Positions 33,692-42,600 of a stretch of 59,615 nucleotides of DNA are shown here, in pieces (position 1 is the first letter of the stretch; the number at the start of each line of letters is the position of its first letter). The DNA is from Betaproteobacteria bacterium (lineage in GTDB: Bacteria > Pseudomonadota > Gammaproteobacteria > Burkholderiales > Burkholderiaceae_C), in NCBI GenBank assembly GCA_025358155.1, contig JANYKR010000223.1, positions 1 to 59,615 of the forward strand, given 5' to 3'. A program made the position numbers and the translations under genes. The notes beneath the pieces are model-generated. The model worked only from the letters and a program-made list of their open reading frames with translations, searched no databases and was not told the origin of the DNA.

Positions 33692-36241
33692 TCAGCTGCC
33701 GAAGGCGTAGCGGATACCCAGCCAGAAGCTGCGCGGCGCGCCAGGCGCCAAGAAGGTAGACCTCAGCAGCGGCCGGTTGCCATTGGCATTGGCGGGCAAT
33801 GGCTGTGCCACGAAGCGGCCCTGGGCATCAAAGCCGGTTGTGCCCAGTTGGGCCGCCGTGTTGTAGTGCCGGTCCAGCAGGTTGTTGACCTGGGCAAACA
33901 GCGTCAGGCCGCGCTGCGGCCGCCAGTCGCCGCCCAGGTTGAGCACCGCATAACCGGCGCTGCGGCCCGGGCCCAGGTAGTAGGTGCCACCCGCCTGGTG
34001 GGCGCCGTTTTCGTTGCCACGCGCCAGCGCGCCGGCCATCGCCGTGACATCGGCATTGAGCGACCAAGCTGCGCCCAGCTTCAGGTCGGCAAACAGCTTG
34101 AGCTGCTGGCGCGGCACCAGCGGCAGCCGGTCACCCCGCTGCACCGCAATGTTGCCGTCAATGCCCGGCAGCCCGGCCAATGCAGCGTCGTTGCTGCTGT
34201 TGCCGGCGGCGTTGAGCGTCTCGGCGCTGCGGAAAGTAGCGTCCAGCAAGGTCAGGTTGGCGCCCAGGTTGGCCTCAGCCAGCCGGGTCGAGAAGCCCGC
34301 CTCCAGGCCCTGACGCCGGGTTTGGCCAAAGTTTCGGAAGTAGCCGTAACCGGCGGCGTTGTCGGCCACAAACAGGATGTCGTCCCGGTTGTCGGCGCGG
34401 AACAACCCGATGTTCCAGGCGGTGTCGGCCGACAGCCGGCCGCGCAGACCGACCTCGACCGTGCGGGTGAGCACCTGGCGCAGCGGCGGATCGCCCGCCA
34501 TCGCGTTGGGCAGCTTGCAGGGGCTGGCCGGGTCAGCACAGCCCAGCTCCACCGCTGACGGCGCCCGGCTGCCCTGGTTGAAGCCGGCGTACACCGTCAG
34601 CGCCGGGTTCAGCGCATGGGTGAGGCCGAGCGCCGGGTTGAGCCGTGCAAAAGCATGATCACCGTCCAGCGAGCCGGTGCCACCACCGGGCGTGACCGCA
34701 TCCCGGTTGTGCACCGTGCTGCGGTTGTAGCGGCCCGACAGCGTCACGTGGGTCTGCGGGCTCAGCGCCAGCGTATCGCTCGCAAACAAGCTGCCGGTGC
34801 GGGTGATGGCGGACAGGTCGACCCGGGTGTCAAAGGGCGCGCCGTTCAGGTTACCGCCGGTCACGCCGTCGCCAAAAGCCGCCACGCCAGTCACGCTGTG
34901 ATCGGGATTCAGAAAACCCAGCTCGGTGCGCTGTTGAAACCGCACCCGGCTGGTATCCCAAGCTGCACCCAGCACCGCCTGGTGTTGCACGCCGGCCCAG
35001 TGACCCTGCCAGTTGAGCTGGGCGGCGATGCCGGCGTTGTGCTGCTCAGTGTCGGACCGGTTGATCAGGCCGTTGCACTGCTCGGCGGGCACATCAAAGC
35101 GCAGCGCGCTGGCAATGCAGCGCCATTTGGGAAACGGGGTGTTGCCGGCGTTTTCGCCCGCGCTCGGGTAGCCGGTGTAGCCGGCTGTCTTCAGCGCTGC
35201 CAATTCGTCAGCCGAGGGCTGGTAAACCGACTGGTCGAGCGAGCCCGCATTGATATCGCCGTTGAAGGTCGAGGTCTTGATGCGCCGGTCGTAAACTTGG
35301 CTGGTCATCGACAGCGTTTCGCTCAACGACCGGTTGGCCGACAGGATGAGCAGAGTGGATCGGTTGCGGGTGGTGTCCGGCTGGGTATAGACGCTGTTGC
35401 GGTCACGCGCCAACAGGCGCATCTCCTGCAGGCCGTTGCCGTTGAGGGTGTTGTCGGCCAAAGCGGCGGTCAACCAGAGCCGGGTATCGCCGGCCTGCAG
35501 GCCGAACTTGCCCAGCAGTTGGCTCACGTCGCTGGGCGACTGGCTGCGCCAGCCCAGCTCATGGAAACGGTTGCCGGTGACAAACCAGTTCAGCCCTTCA
35601 ACGCCGCCGCCGGTCTCGAACTCCAGCGCCGCACGCTGGTGCTTGCCGGCCAGCAACTGCACCACGCTGCCGGGGTTCTTGAGCCCGTCCTTGGTTTGCA
35701 CCGCCAGCGCACCGCCCAGGGTGTTGAGGCCAAACAGCGGGTTCGATCCCGGCATCAGCGTGATGCTGGAAATCGCCGACTTGGGGATCAAATCCCAGCT
35801 GACCACATCGCCAAACGGCTGGTTCAGTCGCACGCCATCCAGGTACACCGACAAGCCTTGCGCGCTGCCGAGCAGCGGCGACGCGGTGAAGCCGCGGTAG
35901 TTGACATCCGGCTGAAATGGGTTGCCTTGCAACTCGTTGAGGTGCACGCTGCCCAGCTGGCGCGCGATGAAGCCGGTCAGGTCAATCGCGTGGCTGCGCT
36001 CGATGGCAGTGGCGCGCGCCGTCTGTACATTGGCGGGCAGCCAGTCCTTGGGCAGGTCCAGGCCGGGCACCGGCGTGACCCCGACCACCTCCACCCGCTG
36101 CGGCGCTGCCTGGGCCAGCGCAGCGCCGGCATGGCCCAGCAGCGTGGCCGCAATCCAGACGGCGGTGACGGGGTAGCCGGCGGTGGCGGTGGCAGTGGGG
36201 GTGGCGGTGGGGGTGGAGGTGGCAAGCGCGCGGTGAATCAA
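33692..36241 (-). CDS. TonB-dependent outer membrane receptor beside the lanthanide-type dehydrogenase
   Basis: An 849-aa receptor. The signal peptide is preceded by a Thr/Pro/Ala-rich stretch encoded by a 12-bp repeat. The plug domain runs about residues 60-210 (QPDVNYRGFTASPLLGSAQGLSVYLDGVRLNQPFG, MPGSNPLFGLNTLGGALAVQTK). A 22-strand barrel follows, ending in Tyr-Ala-Phe-Gly-Ser. The likely start is a TTG at 36241 with a GGAG 8 bases upstream; I find no alternative start before the signal peptide. Convergent with the cytochrome gene. Its location suggests uptake of a metal complex, possibly lanthanide-chelator, for the dehydrogenase (inference); siderophore or other ligands are alternatives. 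Confidence 0.9.
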   Translation of the reverse strand: MIHRALATSTPTATPTATATAGYPVTAVWIAATLLGHAGAALAQAAPQRVEVVGVTPVPGLDLPKDWLPANVQTARATAIERSHAIDLTGFIARQLGSVHLNELQGNPFQPDVNYRGFTASPLLGSAQGLSVYLDGVRLNQPFGDVVSWDLIPKSAISSITLMPGSNPLFGLNTLGGALAVQTKDGLKNPGSVVQLLAGKHQRAALEFETGGGVEGLNWFVTGNRFHELGWRSQSPSDVSQLLGKFGLQAGDTRLWLTAALADNTLNGNGLQEMRLLARDRNSVYTQPDTTRNRSTLLILSANRSLSETLSMTSQVYDRRIKTSTFNGDINAGSLDQSVYQPSADELAALKTAGYTGYPSAGENAGNTPFPKWRCIASALRFDVPAEQCNGLINRSDTEQHNAGIAAQLNWQGHWAGVQHQAVLGAAWDTSRVRFQQRTELGFLNPDHSVTGVAAFGDGVTGGNLNGAPFDTRVDLSAITRTGSLFASDTLALSPQTHVTLSGRYNRSTVHNRDAVTPGGGTGSLDGDHAFARLNPALGLTHALNPALTVYAGFNQGSRAPSAVELGCADPASPCKLPNAMAGDPPLRQVLTRTVEVGLRGRLSADTAWNIGLFRADNRDDILFVADNAAGYGYFRNFGQTRRQGLEAGFSTRLAEANLGANLTLLDATFRSAETLNAAGNSSNDAALAGLPGIDGNIAVQRGDRLPLVPRQQLKLFADLKLGAAWSLNADVTAMAGALARGNENGAHQAGGTYYLGPGRSAGYAVLNLGGDWRPQRGLTLFAQVNNLLDRHYNTAAQLGTTGFDAQGRFVAQPLPANANGNRPLLRSTFLAPGAPRSFWLGIRYAFGS
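36179..36223. repeat. 12-bp G-rich repeat at the 5' end of the TonB receptor gene
   Basis: At least three 12-base units of the form GGTGGCGGTGGG are in tandem (plus-strand sense). On the coding minus strand they encode Pro-Thr-Ala-Thr units in the residues before the hydrophobic core of the signal peptide. Confidence 0.75.
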
Positions 36242-36423
36242 AACAGCTCCAGATTCTTGTTTTTCGGGTGGATAGCCCCAAACTTTGCGCTAACCGGACG
36301 CACGCACCCCCGGCAATTGTTCCCGGCCTGCAACCCCTGTGGCGCAGGGGCGACAGAGGGTCAGCTACCAACACAGCTCACGCACCAAAGGGGCATGGCG
36401 GCCGAGGACAACGCCGCACATGC

Positions 36424-36465
36424 AACCCGCAACCCGCAACCCACAACCCGCAACCCGCAGCCCAC
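36424..36465. repeat. 7-bp tandem repeat, six units (AACCCGC)
   Basis: Six consecutive 7-base units (AACCCGC, with AACCCAC and AGCCCAC variants) end one base before the stop codon of the following minus-strand receptor gene, in the gap between it and the TonB receptor. The period is not a multiple of three, and the repeat is outside coding sequence. Confidence 0.8.
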
Positions 36466-36466
36466 C

Positions 36467-37444
36467 TCAGGTCTCCAACTTGACGTTGGCCTCTTTCACC
36501 ACTTTGGCCCACTTGTCTTGCTCACTGCGGATGAACTGGGCAAATTTCTCGGGTGTGCCGCCGCCGTCCTCGGCGCCGTAGGTGTCCATCTTTTCCTGCA
36601 CGTCGGGCATCGCCAGGATGGTGTTGACGTCGCGGTTGATTTTTTGAACGATCGCCGCCGGCAACTTGCCCGGCCCGGCCAGGCCGTACCAAGTCGTGGC
36701 ATCGAAGCCGTCGAATCCCTCCTCGGCCATCGTCGGCACGCCCGGATGGCCTTTGGCACGCTTGAGGCGGGTCTGGGCGACGGCCTGAACCCGGCCGTTC
36801 TTGACGTGCGGCGTGGCCGCCGTCATGGTCTCGAAGCTGAACTGGATCTGGCCGCCGATCAAATCGGTCAGCAGCGGGCCGCTGCCTTTGTAGGGCACGT
36901 GCAGTGCGTCGACCTTGGCGCGCAGCTTGAACATCTCCAACGCCAAATGCTGGGCCGACCCGGCACCGGCCGAGCCAAAACTCACAGCACCCGGCTTGGC
37001 CTTGCACAGCGCCACGATGTCCTTGACCGACTTGACGCCCTGCCCCGGGTTGGCGATCAGCAAATTGGGTGTCACACCCACCAGCACGATCGGCGTGAAG
37101 TCACGCTCAGTGTTGTAGCGCAGCTTGGGCTGCAGCGCCGGCGCCAGCGCATGGCTGTTGATGTGCGCCATCAGCAGCGTACTGCCGTCGCTGGGCTGGG
37201 TGGCGACGTACTCGGCCGCGATCACGCCGGCAGCACCGGCCTTGTTCTCGACGATGACCTGCTGGCCCCACAGTGCCGTGAGCTTTTGCGCCACCACCCG
37301 CGCCAGCGCGTCGGTGCCGCCGCCGGGCGGAAACCCGACCAGGATGCGCACCGGCGAGGACGGCCATTCCTGGGCGCGCAGCGCGGGCGCTGCCAAGGTG
37401 GTGGCCAGCGCGCCGCTGGCGGCGATGAAGGATCGTCTTTGCAT
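36467..37444 (-). CDS. Bug/TctC-family periplasmic receptor
   Basis: A 325-aa solute-binding protein starting with a probable Tat signal (MQRRSFIAASGALATTLAAP, cleavage near ALRAQ). The Bug-family blocks are clear: WPSSPVRILVGFPPGGGTDALARVVA, VENKAGAAGVIAAEYVA, DALHVPYKGSGPLLTDLIGGQIQ and a GVPTMAEEG turn. It lies 74 bases after the aminotransferase gene on the same strand and is probably cotranscribed, so its ligand may be a carboxylate linked to glyoxylate or serine metabolism. No TctAB genes are in the window. Confidence 0.92.
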   Translation of the reverse strand: MQRRSFIAASGALATTLAAPALRAQEWPSSPVRILVGFPPGGGTDALARVVAQKLTALWGQQVIVENKAGAAGVIAAEYVATQPSDGSTLLMAHINSHALAPALQPKLRYNTERDFTPIVLVGVTPNLLIANPGQGVKSVKDIVALCKAKPGAVSFGSAGAGSAQHLALEMFKLRAKVDALHVPYKGSGPLLTDLIGGQIQFSFETMTAATPHVKNGRVQAVAQTRLKRAKGHPGVPTMAEEGFDGFDATTWYGLAGPGKLPAAIVQKINRDVNTILAMPDVQEKMDTYGAEDGGGTPEKFAQFIRSEQDKWAKVVKEANVKLET

Positions 37445-37478
37445 GGTCGGTTCTCCGGCGGGTCGAGCGGGCTGCGGT

Positions 37479-37501
37479 GGGGCGGGGGTGGGGGTGGGGG
37501 T
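37479..37501. repeat. G-run tract with quadruplex potential between operon genes
   Basis: Four runs of four or five G separated by single bases (GGGG C, then three GGGGGT units) lie on the plus strand, between the aminotransferase stop and the Bug receptor start. The mRNA of the minus-strand operon carries the C-rich complement. Confidence 0.6.
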
Positions 37502-37518
37502 GGAGCCCAGCGGCGCCG

Positions 37519-38754
37519 TCAAGCGCTGGCCGGGCTGACAGCCCCTGCAGCATGAGCCGAAAAGTGGTCCATCGCCGCCGTCACGCCGCTGCCTGCCAGC
37601 GCCACACCGCTGAGCTTCAAGCCCATCTCGCAGCCACACAGCGCGGCCATCAGCGTCAAATCGTTGCAGTCGCCGAGGTGGCCGATGCGGAACATCCGGC
37701 CCTTGACCTGGCCCAGGCCGGTGCCCAGCGACAAATCGAAGCGCTCATGGATCAACTTGCGTACCGCATCGGCATCGACGCCCACCGGCAGTACCACGCC
37801 GGTCAACACGGGCGAATACACCGCCGGGTCATTGCACTGGATCTCCAGCCCCCAGGCCCTGACAGCGGCGCGCACCCCAGCGGCCCAACGCTGGTGACGG
37901 GCAAATACCGCCGGCAGGCCGGTCTCCTGGAGCATGTCCAGCGCCTCGCTCAGGCCGTAGAGCAGGTTGGTGCTGGGGGTGTAGGGCCAGTAGCCGGTGG
38001 CATTCATCGCCAGGATCTCGTCCCAGGCCCAGAAGGCCTTGGGCAGGCGGGCCGTCTTGCTGGCCGCTATCGCCTTGGAGGACAGCGCGTTGAAGCTGAT
38101 GCCCGGCGGCAACATCAGGCCTTTTTGCGAGCCACTGACGGTCACGTCCACGCCCCAGGCGTCGTGCCGGTAGTCTGCACTGGCCAGGCCCGAGATCGAA
38201 TCGACCATCAGCAAAGCCGGGTGGCCGGCGGCGTCGATGGCCCGGCGCACAGCGGCGATGTCGGAGGTGACGCCGGTGGAAGTCTCGTTGTGCACCACGC
38301 ACACCGCCTTGATGGTGTGGCCGGCGTCCAAGCGCAGCCGGGCCTCGATCTGGTCCGCCTGCACACCGTGCCGCCAGCTCAGCGGCAGGCCGGCGGCGTC
38401 CCGGCCGGCGTTGCCGATGAACTCAGGCACCAGGCCCAGCCGCAGCGCCAGCCGCTGCCAGAGTGCGGCAAAGTGGCCGGTTTCGAACATCAGCACCGCG
38501 TCGCCCGGCGACAAGGTGTTGACCAGCGCGGCCTCCCAGGCGCCGGTGCCCGAGGCGGGGTAAATGATCACCGGGTGCACGGTCTGGAACACTTGTTGCA
38601 GGCCGGCCAGGATCTTGAGGCCGAGTGCGCCGAACTCGGGCCCGCGGTGGTCAATGGTCGGCAGGCTGATGGCGCGCAGGATGCGGTCGGGCACCGGGCT
38701 GGGGCCGGGGATCTGCAAAAAATGGCGTCCGGTGGGGTGCTGATCAAGTTTCAT
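37519..38754 (-). CDS. Class V aminotransferase (serine-glyoxylate aminotransferase type)
   Basis: A 411-aa PLP enzyme of the alanine/serine-glyoxylate aminotransferase group. Visible blocks are IPGPSPVPDRILRA at the N-terminus, YPASGTGAWEAALVNTL (phosphate loop), VVHNETSTGV, LLMVDSISGLAS (Asp ligand to the pyridine nitrogen) and the Schiff-base Lys211 in SGSQKGLMLPPG. It would transfer an amino group from serine or alanine to glyoxylate, giving glycine and hydroxypyruvate or pyruvate. The ATG at 38754 faces a GntR regulator across a 134-base region with operator-like dyads. Donor specificity is inferred from family likeness only. Confidence 0.9.
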   Translation of the reverse strand: MKLDQHPTGRHFLQIPGPSPVPDRILRAISLPTIDHRGPEFGALGLKILAGLQQVFQTVHPVIIYPASGTGAWEAALVNTLSPGDAVLMFETGHFAALWQRLALRLGLVPEFIGNAGRDAAGLPLSWRHGVQADQIEARLRLDAGHTIKAVCVVHNETSTGVTSDIAAVRRAIDAAGHPALLMVDSISGLASADYRHDAWGVDVTVSGSQKGLMLPPGISFNALSSKAIAASKTARLPKAFWAWDEILAMNATGYWPYTPSTNLLYGLSEALDMLQETGLPAVFARHQRWAAGVRAAVRAWGLEIQCNDPAVYSPVLTGVVLPVGVDADAVRKLIHERFDLSLGTGLGQVKGRMFRIGHLGDCNDLTLMAALCGCEMGLKLSGVALAGSGVTAAMDHFSAHAAGAVSPASA

Positions 38755-38782
38755 GGTCGTCAAGGTGTCGAGGTCTGAATCA

Positions 38783-38801
38783 AAGTTTTGCATGCAAACT
38801 T
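38783..38801. promoter_or_regulatory. Dyad near the aminotransferase start (probable operator)
   Basis: Six-base arms AAGTTT and AAACTT flank seven bases, and the centre also forms a perfect 12-base palindrome TTTGCATGCAAA (38787-38798). It lies 28 bases upstream of the aminotransferase ATG, where a repressor could block transcription. Confidence 0.5.
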
Positions 38802-38851
38802 GTTTTGTCCATGCAGAATACCCCGTAGTGTTCTGGAAGACCCAGGCTAAT

Positions 38852-38863
38852 TTTGTACACAAA
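38852..38863. promoter_or_regulatory. GntR/FCD-type operator candidate
   Basis: TTTGTACACAAA has 5-bp arms around a 2-bp centre and matches the TTGT-N-ACAA form typical of FadR-subfamily GntR regulators. It lies 25 bases upstream of the gntR ATG, consistent with autoregulation and shared control of the divergent aminotransferase. Confidence 0.6.
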
Positions 38864-38888
38864 CAACCGCCAAGCCCCAGGCAAACCG

Positions 38889-39665
38889 ATGGCCGACGTC
38901 CTTTCGCTGCCCCGCCCAGTGCTGCACCAGGCGGTGGCCTTGCGGCTGCGCCAGCGCATCGTCGAGGGCCAGCTGGCGCCGGGCGACAAGCTCAACGAGC
39001 GCGAGTTGAGTGAATCCTTGCAGGTTTCGCGCACGCCGCTGCGCGAGGCGATCAAGATGCTGGCCGCCGAGGGCCTGGTCGAGTTGCTGCCGAACCGAGG
39101 TGCGGTGGTGGCGGTGATGTCGGCGCAAGACGTTGCCGACACCTTCGAGCTGATCGCCGCGCTGGAGGGCCAGGCCGGTGAACTGGCAGCGCTTCGCATC
39201 ACGCCCGCCGCAATGGCCGAGCTGCAGGCGCTGCACTACGAGATGCTGGCGGCCTTTACCCGGCGCGACCTGCCCACCTACTACCGGCTCAATGCGCTGA
39301 TCCACAGCCAGATCAACGCAGCGGCAGGCAATCGGGTGCTGACGCAGACCTGGGCCAACATCAACGCCCGGTTGCAGGCGCTGCGCTTCCGGTCGAACTT
39401 TGACGAGGCGAAGTGGCAGCGCGCGATGGCCGAGCATGGCCAGATGATCGAGCTGCTGGCCGCCCGGGATGCCGACGGCCTGCGCCGGCTGATGGCCACC
39501 CATTTGCTGCACAAGCGGGATGCGGTGCTGGAGCTGATGCACGAGGGGCGGCTTGACGGGCGGCTTGACGGGCAGCTTGCCGGCCGATCTGACGACGAAC
39601 CTGACCCAGGCCGCCCGGCGCCACCCGTCCGCCCCGACGCTACAGCCAAAAAGGTCACTGCATGA
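38889..39665 (+). CDS. GntR-family regulator (FadR/FCD subfamily)
   Basis: A 258-aa transcription factor. Residues about 10-75 form the GntR winged helix (LRQRIVEGQLAPGDKLNERELSESLQVSRTPLREAIKMLAAEGLVELLPNRGAVV). About 85-210 is an FCD ligand domain with metal-type His/Asp positions (DVADTFELIAALEGQAGELAA, RLNALIHSQINAAAGN, MAEHGQMIELLAARD). The C-terminal tail carries a 12-bp repeat encoding LDGR units. The start at ATG 38889 is preferred to a TTG 12 codons earlier. Its stop overlaps the next gene (ATGA at 39662). It probably controls the divergent aminotransferase and the downstream dehydrogenase in response to a hydroxy- or oxo-acid. Confidence 0.92.
   Translation: MADVLSLPRPVLHQAVALRLRQRIVEGQLAPGDKLNERELSESLQVSRTPLREAIKMLAAEGLVELLPNRGAVVAVMSAQDVADTFELIAALEGQAGELAALRITPAAMAELQALHYEMLAAFTRRDLPTYYRLNALIHSQINAAAGNRVLTQTWANINARLQALRFRSNFDEAKWQRAMAEHGQMIELLAARDADGLRRLMATHLLHKRDAVLELMHEGRLDGRLDGQLAGRSDDEPDPGRPAPPVRPDATAKKVTA
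39546..39581 (+). repeat. 12-bp tandem repeat, three units, in the 3' end of gntR
   Basis: Three GGGCGGCTTGAC-like units (the third varied) lie in frame and encode (R/Q)LDG-type units in the C-terminal tail outside the FCD domain. Confidence 0.75.
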
Positions 39666-42600
39666 ACGCCCCGCTGCAGGTGTCAGTCACCCGAGACAAC
39701 GCCCGATCCGCCGCCAACACCGTTGCCCGCCACGCTGGGGGTGCCGGCCCCGACGCCGCCGACCTGGCCCGCCGCCTGGCGCAAGAAACTGATGGCGAGG
39801 TGCTGTTCGACGCCGCCTCGCGCGGCCGCTACGCCACCGACGCGTCGATCTACCAGATCCTGCCGGTGGGGGTGTTTGTGCCCCGCAGCGCTGACGACGT
39901 GGCTACCGCACTCGACATTGCCCGCAGCCAAGGCGTGCCGCTGCTGGCGCGTGGCGGCGGCACCTCGCAATGCGGCCAGACCACCGGCGCGGCGCTGGTG
40001 ATCGACACCAGCAAATACCTGCGTTCCGTCTTGCACTTTGACAAAGCCGCGATGACGGTCGAGGTCGAGCCCGGCATCGTGCTGGACCACCTCAACGCCT
40101 ATTTGAAGCCGCACGGCCTGTGGTATCCGGTGGATGTGTCCACCAGCGCGCAGGCCACCTTGGGCGGCATGGCCGGCAACAACTCTTGCGGCAGCCGCAG
40201 CATCGCCTACGGCAACATGGTGCACAACGTGGCGGGCATCAATGCCTGGCTGGCCGATGGGCGCTTGCTGCAGTTTGGCCCGGTGGCTGAACTGGGCGCG
40301 GCAGAGCGCGAGATCGCTGACTTTGTGCACGGCCTGGCCGATGCCCAGCGCAGCGAGATCGAGGCCCGCTGGCCCACGGTGATGCGGCGTGTGGGTGGCT
40401 ACAACCTCGACATTTTCCAGCCGCGCAGCGAGCGGCCCTACACCGCTGACGGCAGCGTCAACCTGGCGCACTTGCTGGTGGGTGCCGAGGGCACGCTGGC
40501 CTTCACTCGCAGCCTCACGCTCAAGCTGCAGCCCCTGCCACGCGCCAAGGTGCTGGGCGTCGTCAATTTCACGTCCTTCCGCGCGGCGATGGACTCGGCC
40601 CAGCACATCGTCAAGCTCGGGCCGAGTGCGGTGGAGCTGGTGGACCGCACGATGATCGAGCTGTCGCGCGCCAACCCGGCCTTTCGCCCCACCATCGAGG
40701 CCGCGCTGCTGGGCGCGCCCGAGGCGATCCTGCTGGTCGAGTTCAGCGGCGAAAACCGGCCCGAATTGCTGGCGCAATTGCGCGCCCTGGTCGAACTGAT
40801 GGGCGACCTGGGCCAGCCTGACAGCGTGGTCGAGATGACCCAGGATGCCCCGCAAAAAGCGCTGTGGGAGGTGCGCAAGGCCGGGCTGAACATCATGATG
40901 AGCCTCAAGGGCGACGGCAAGCCGGTGAGCTTCATCGAGGACTGCGCGGTGCCGCTGGTGCACCTGGCCGACTACACCGACGCGCTGACCGAGGTCTTCC
41001 AGCGCCACGGCAGCCGAGGCACCTGGTATGCCCATGCGTCGGTCGGCACGCTGCATGTGCGGCCGATCCTGGACATGCGCCGCGCCGGCCCCGAGGGCGG
41101 TGCGGCCAAGATGCGCGCCATAGCCGACGAGGCCGCCGCGCTGGTGCGCAAATTCAAAGGCGCCTACAGCGGCGAGCACGGCGACGGCCTGTGCCGGGGC
41201 GAGTGGATTGAGTGGCAGTTCGGGCCGCACCTCAACGACGCGTTCCGCAGCATCAAGCACAAGCTCGACCCGCAGAACCTGATGAACCCGGGCAAGATCA
41301 TCGACCCACCCAAGATGGACGATGCCTCGCTGTTCCGCTATGCACCCGGCTACCGCACCATCCCGCTCACGCCGGTGTTCGACTGGTCGGCCTGGAACGT
41401 GCAAAACGATGCGCTCACCGAGACCACCACCGCGCCCGGCAGCGGCGGCGACAACACCGGCGGCCTGGCCAAGGCGGTGGAGATGTGCAACAACAACGGC
41501 CACTGCCGCAAGTTCGACGCCGCCACCATGTGCCCCAGCTACCGCGTCACCCGCGACGAGCAGCACGCCACCCGAGGCCGCGCCAACACCTTGAGGCTGG
41601 CGCTGTCTGGCCAGCTCGGCCCGGACGCGCTGACCGGCGAAGCAGTGCAAGCCGCGCTCGACCTGTGCGTGGGCTGCAAAGGCTGCAAGCGCGACTGCCC
41701 CACCGGCGTGGACATGGCCAAAATGAAGCTGGAGGTGACAGCGCAGCGCCGGTTGCAGCGCGCCGGCAAGCGCGCGCTCCCGCTGGGCCAGCGCCTGAGT
41801 CAGCGGTTGATCGCGCACCTGCCCGACTACGCCGGCACAGCCAGCCAATGGCCCGCACTGTTCAACCTGCGCGACCGATTGCCCGTGCTTCGCCGGCTCA
41901 GCGAGCGCTGGCTCGGCCTGTCGGCGCAGCGCAGCTTGCCGCGCTTCCGCCGCGACACCTTCTGGCGCGCCGCTGACCACCCCAGCGCCGGCAGCAGCCT
42001 ACATTTGGCCAGCCGCGAAATCCTGCTGGCTGCCGCCAAGCCGGTGGTGCTGTTTGTCGACACCTTCAACGGCCAGCTCGACACCGAAAACGCGCTGGCC
42101 GCCGTGCGGGTGCTGCAAGCCGCCGGCTACACCGTGCATGCCGCCCGGGGTGAGCGCGACCAGCTGCTGTGCTGCGGCCGCACCTACCTGGCCGCCGGCC
42201 TGGCTGAGCAGGCCAAAGCCAAAGCCCGCCAGTTGCTGGCCGCGCTGGCGCCGCTGGCGCAACGCGGCATCCCCATCGTCGGGCTGGAGCCGTCGTGCCT
42301 GCTGACGCTGCGTGACGAGCTGCTGGTGATGGGCCTGGGCGATGCGGCCGTCACGGTCGCAGGGCAAGCGCTGATGTTCGAGGAGTTTGTGGCACGCGAG
42401 GCGGCTGCCGGCCGCTTTGCCCCAGCGCTGCGGCCGGCGCAACAGCAAATCCTGGTGCATGGCCATTGCCACCAGAAGGCCTTTGGCACGGTGTCGTCCC
42501 TGCTGGCGGCACTGCGGCTGATCCCGGGCGCCGAGCCGGCGCTGATCGAGAGCTCATGCTGCGGCATGGCAGGCGCATTTGGCTACGAGGTGGCTCACCA

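Noticed and set aside
36424-36465. A CRISPR or telomere-like reading of the AACCCGC array
   Set aside because: Units are only 7 bp and contiguous without spacers; it is a simple tandem repeat.
34616-37555. A 979-codon open frame opposite the TonB receptor and Bug receptor genes
   Set aside because: It is a shadow of two motif-rich genes; no family resemblance of its own.
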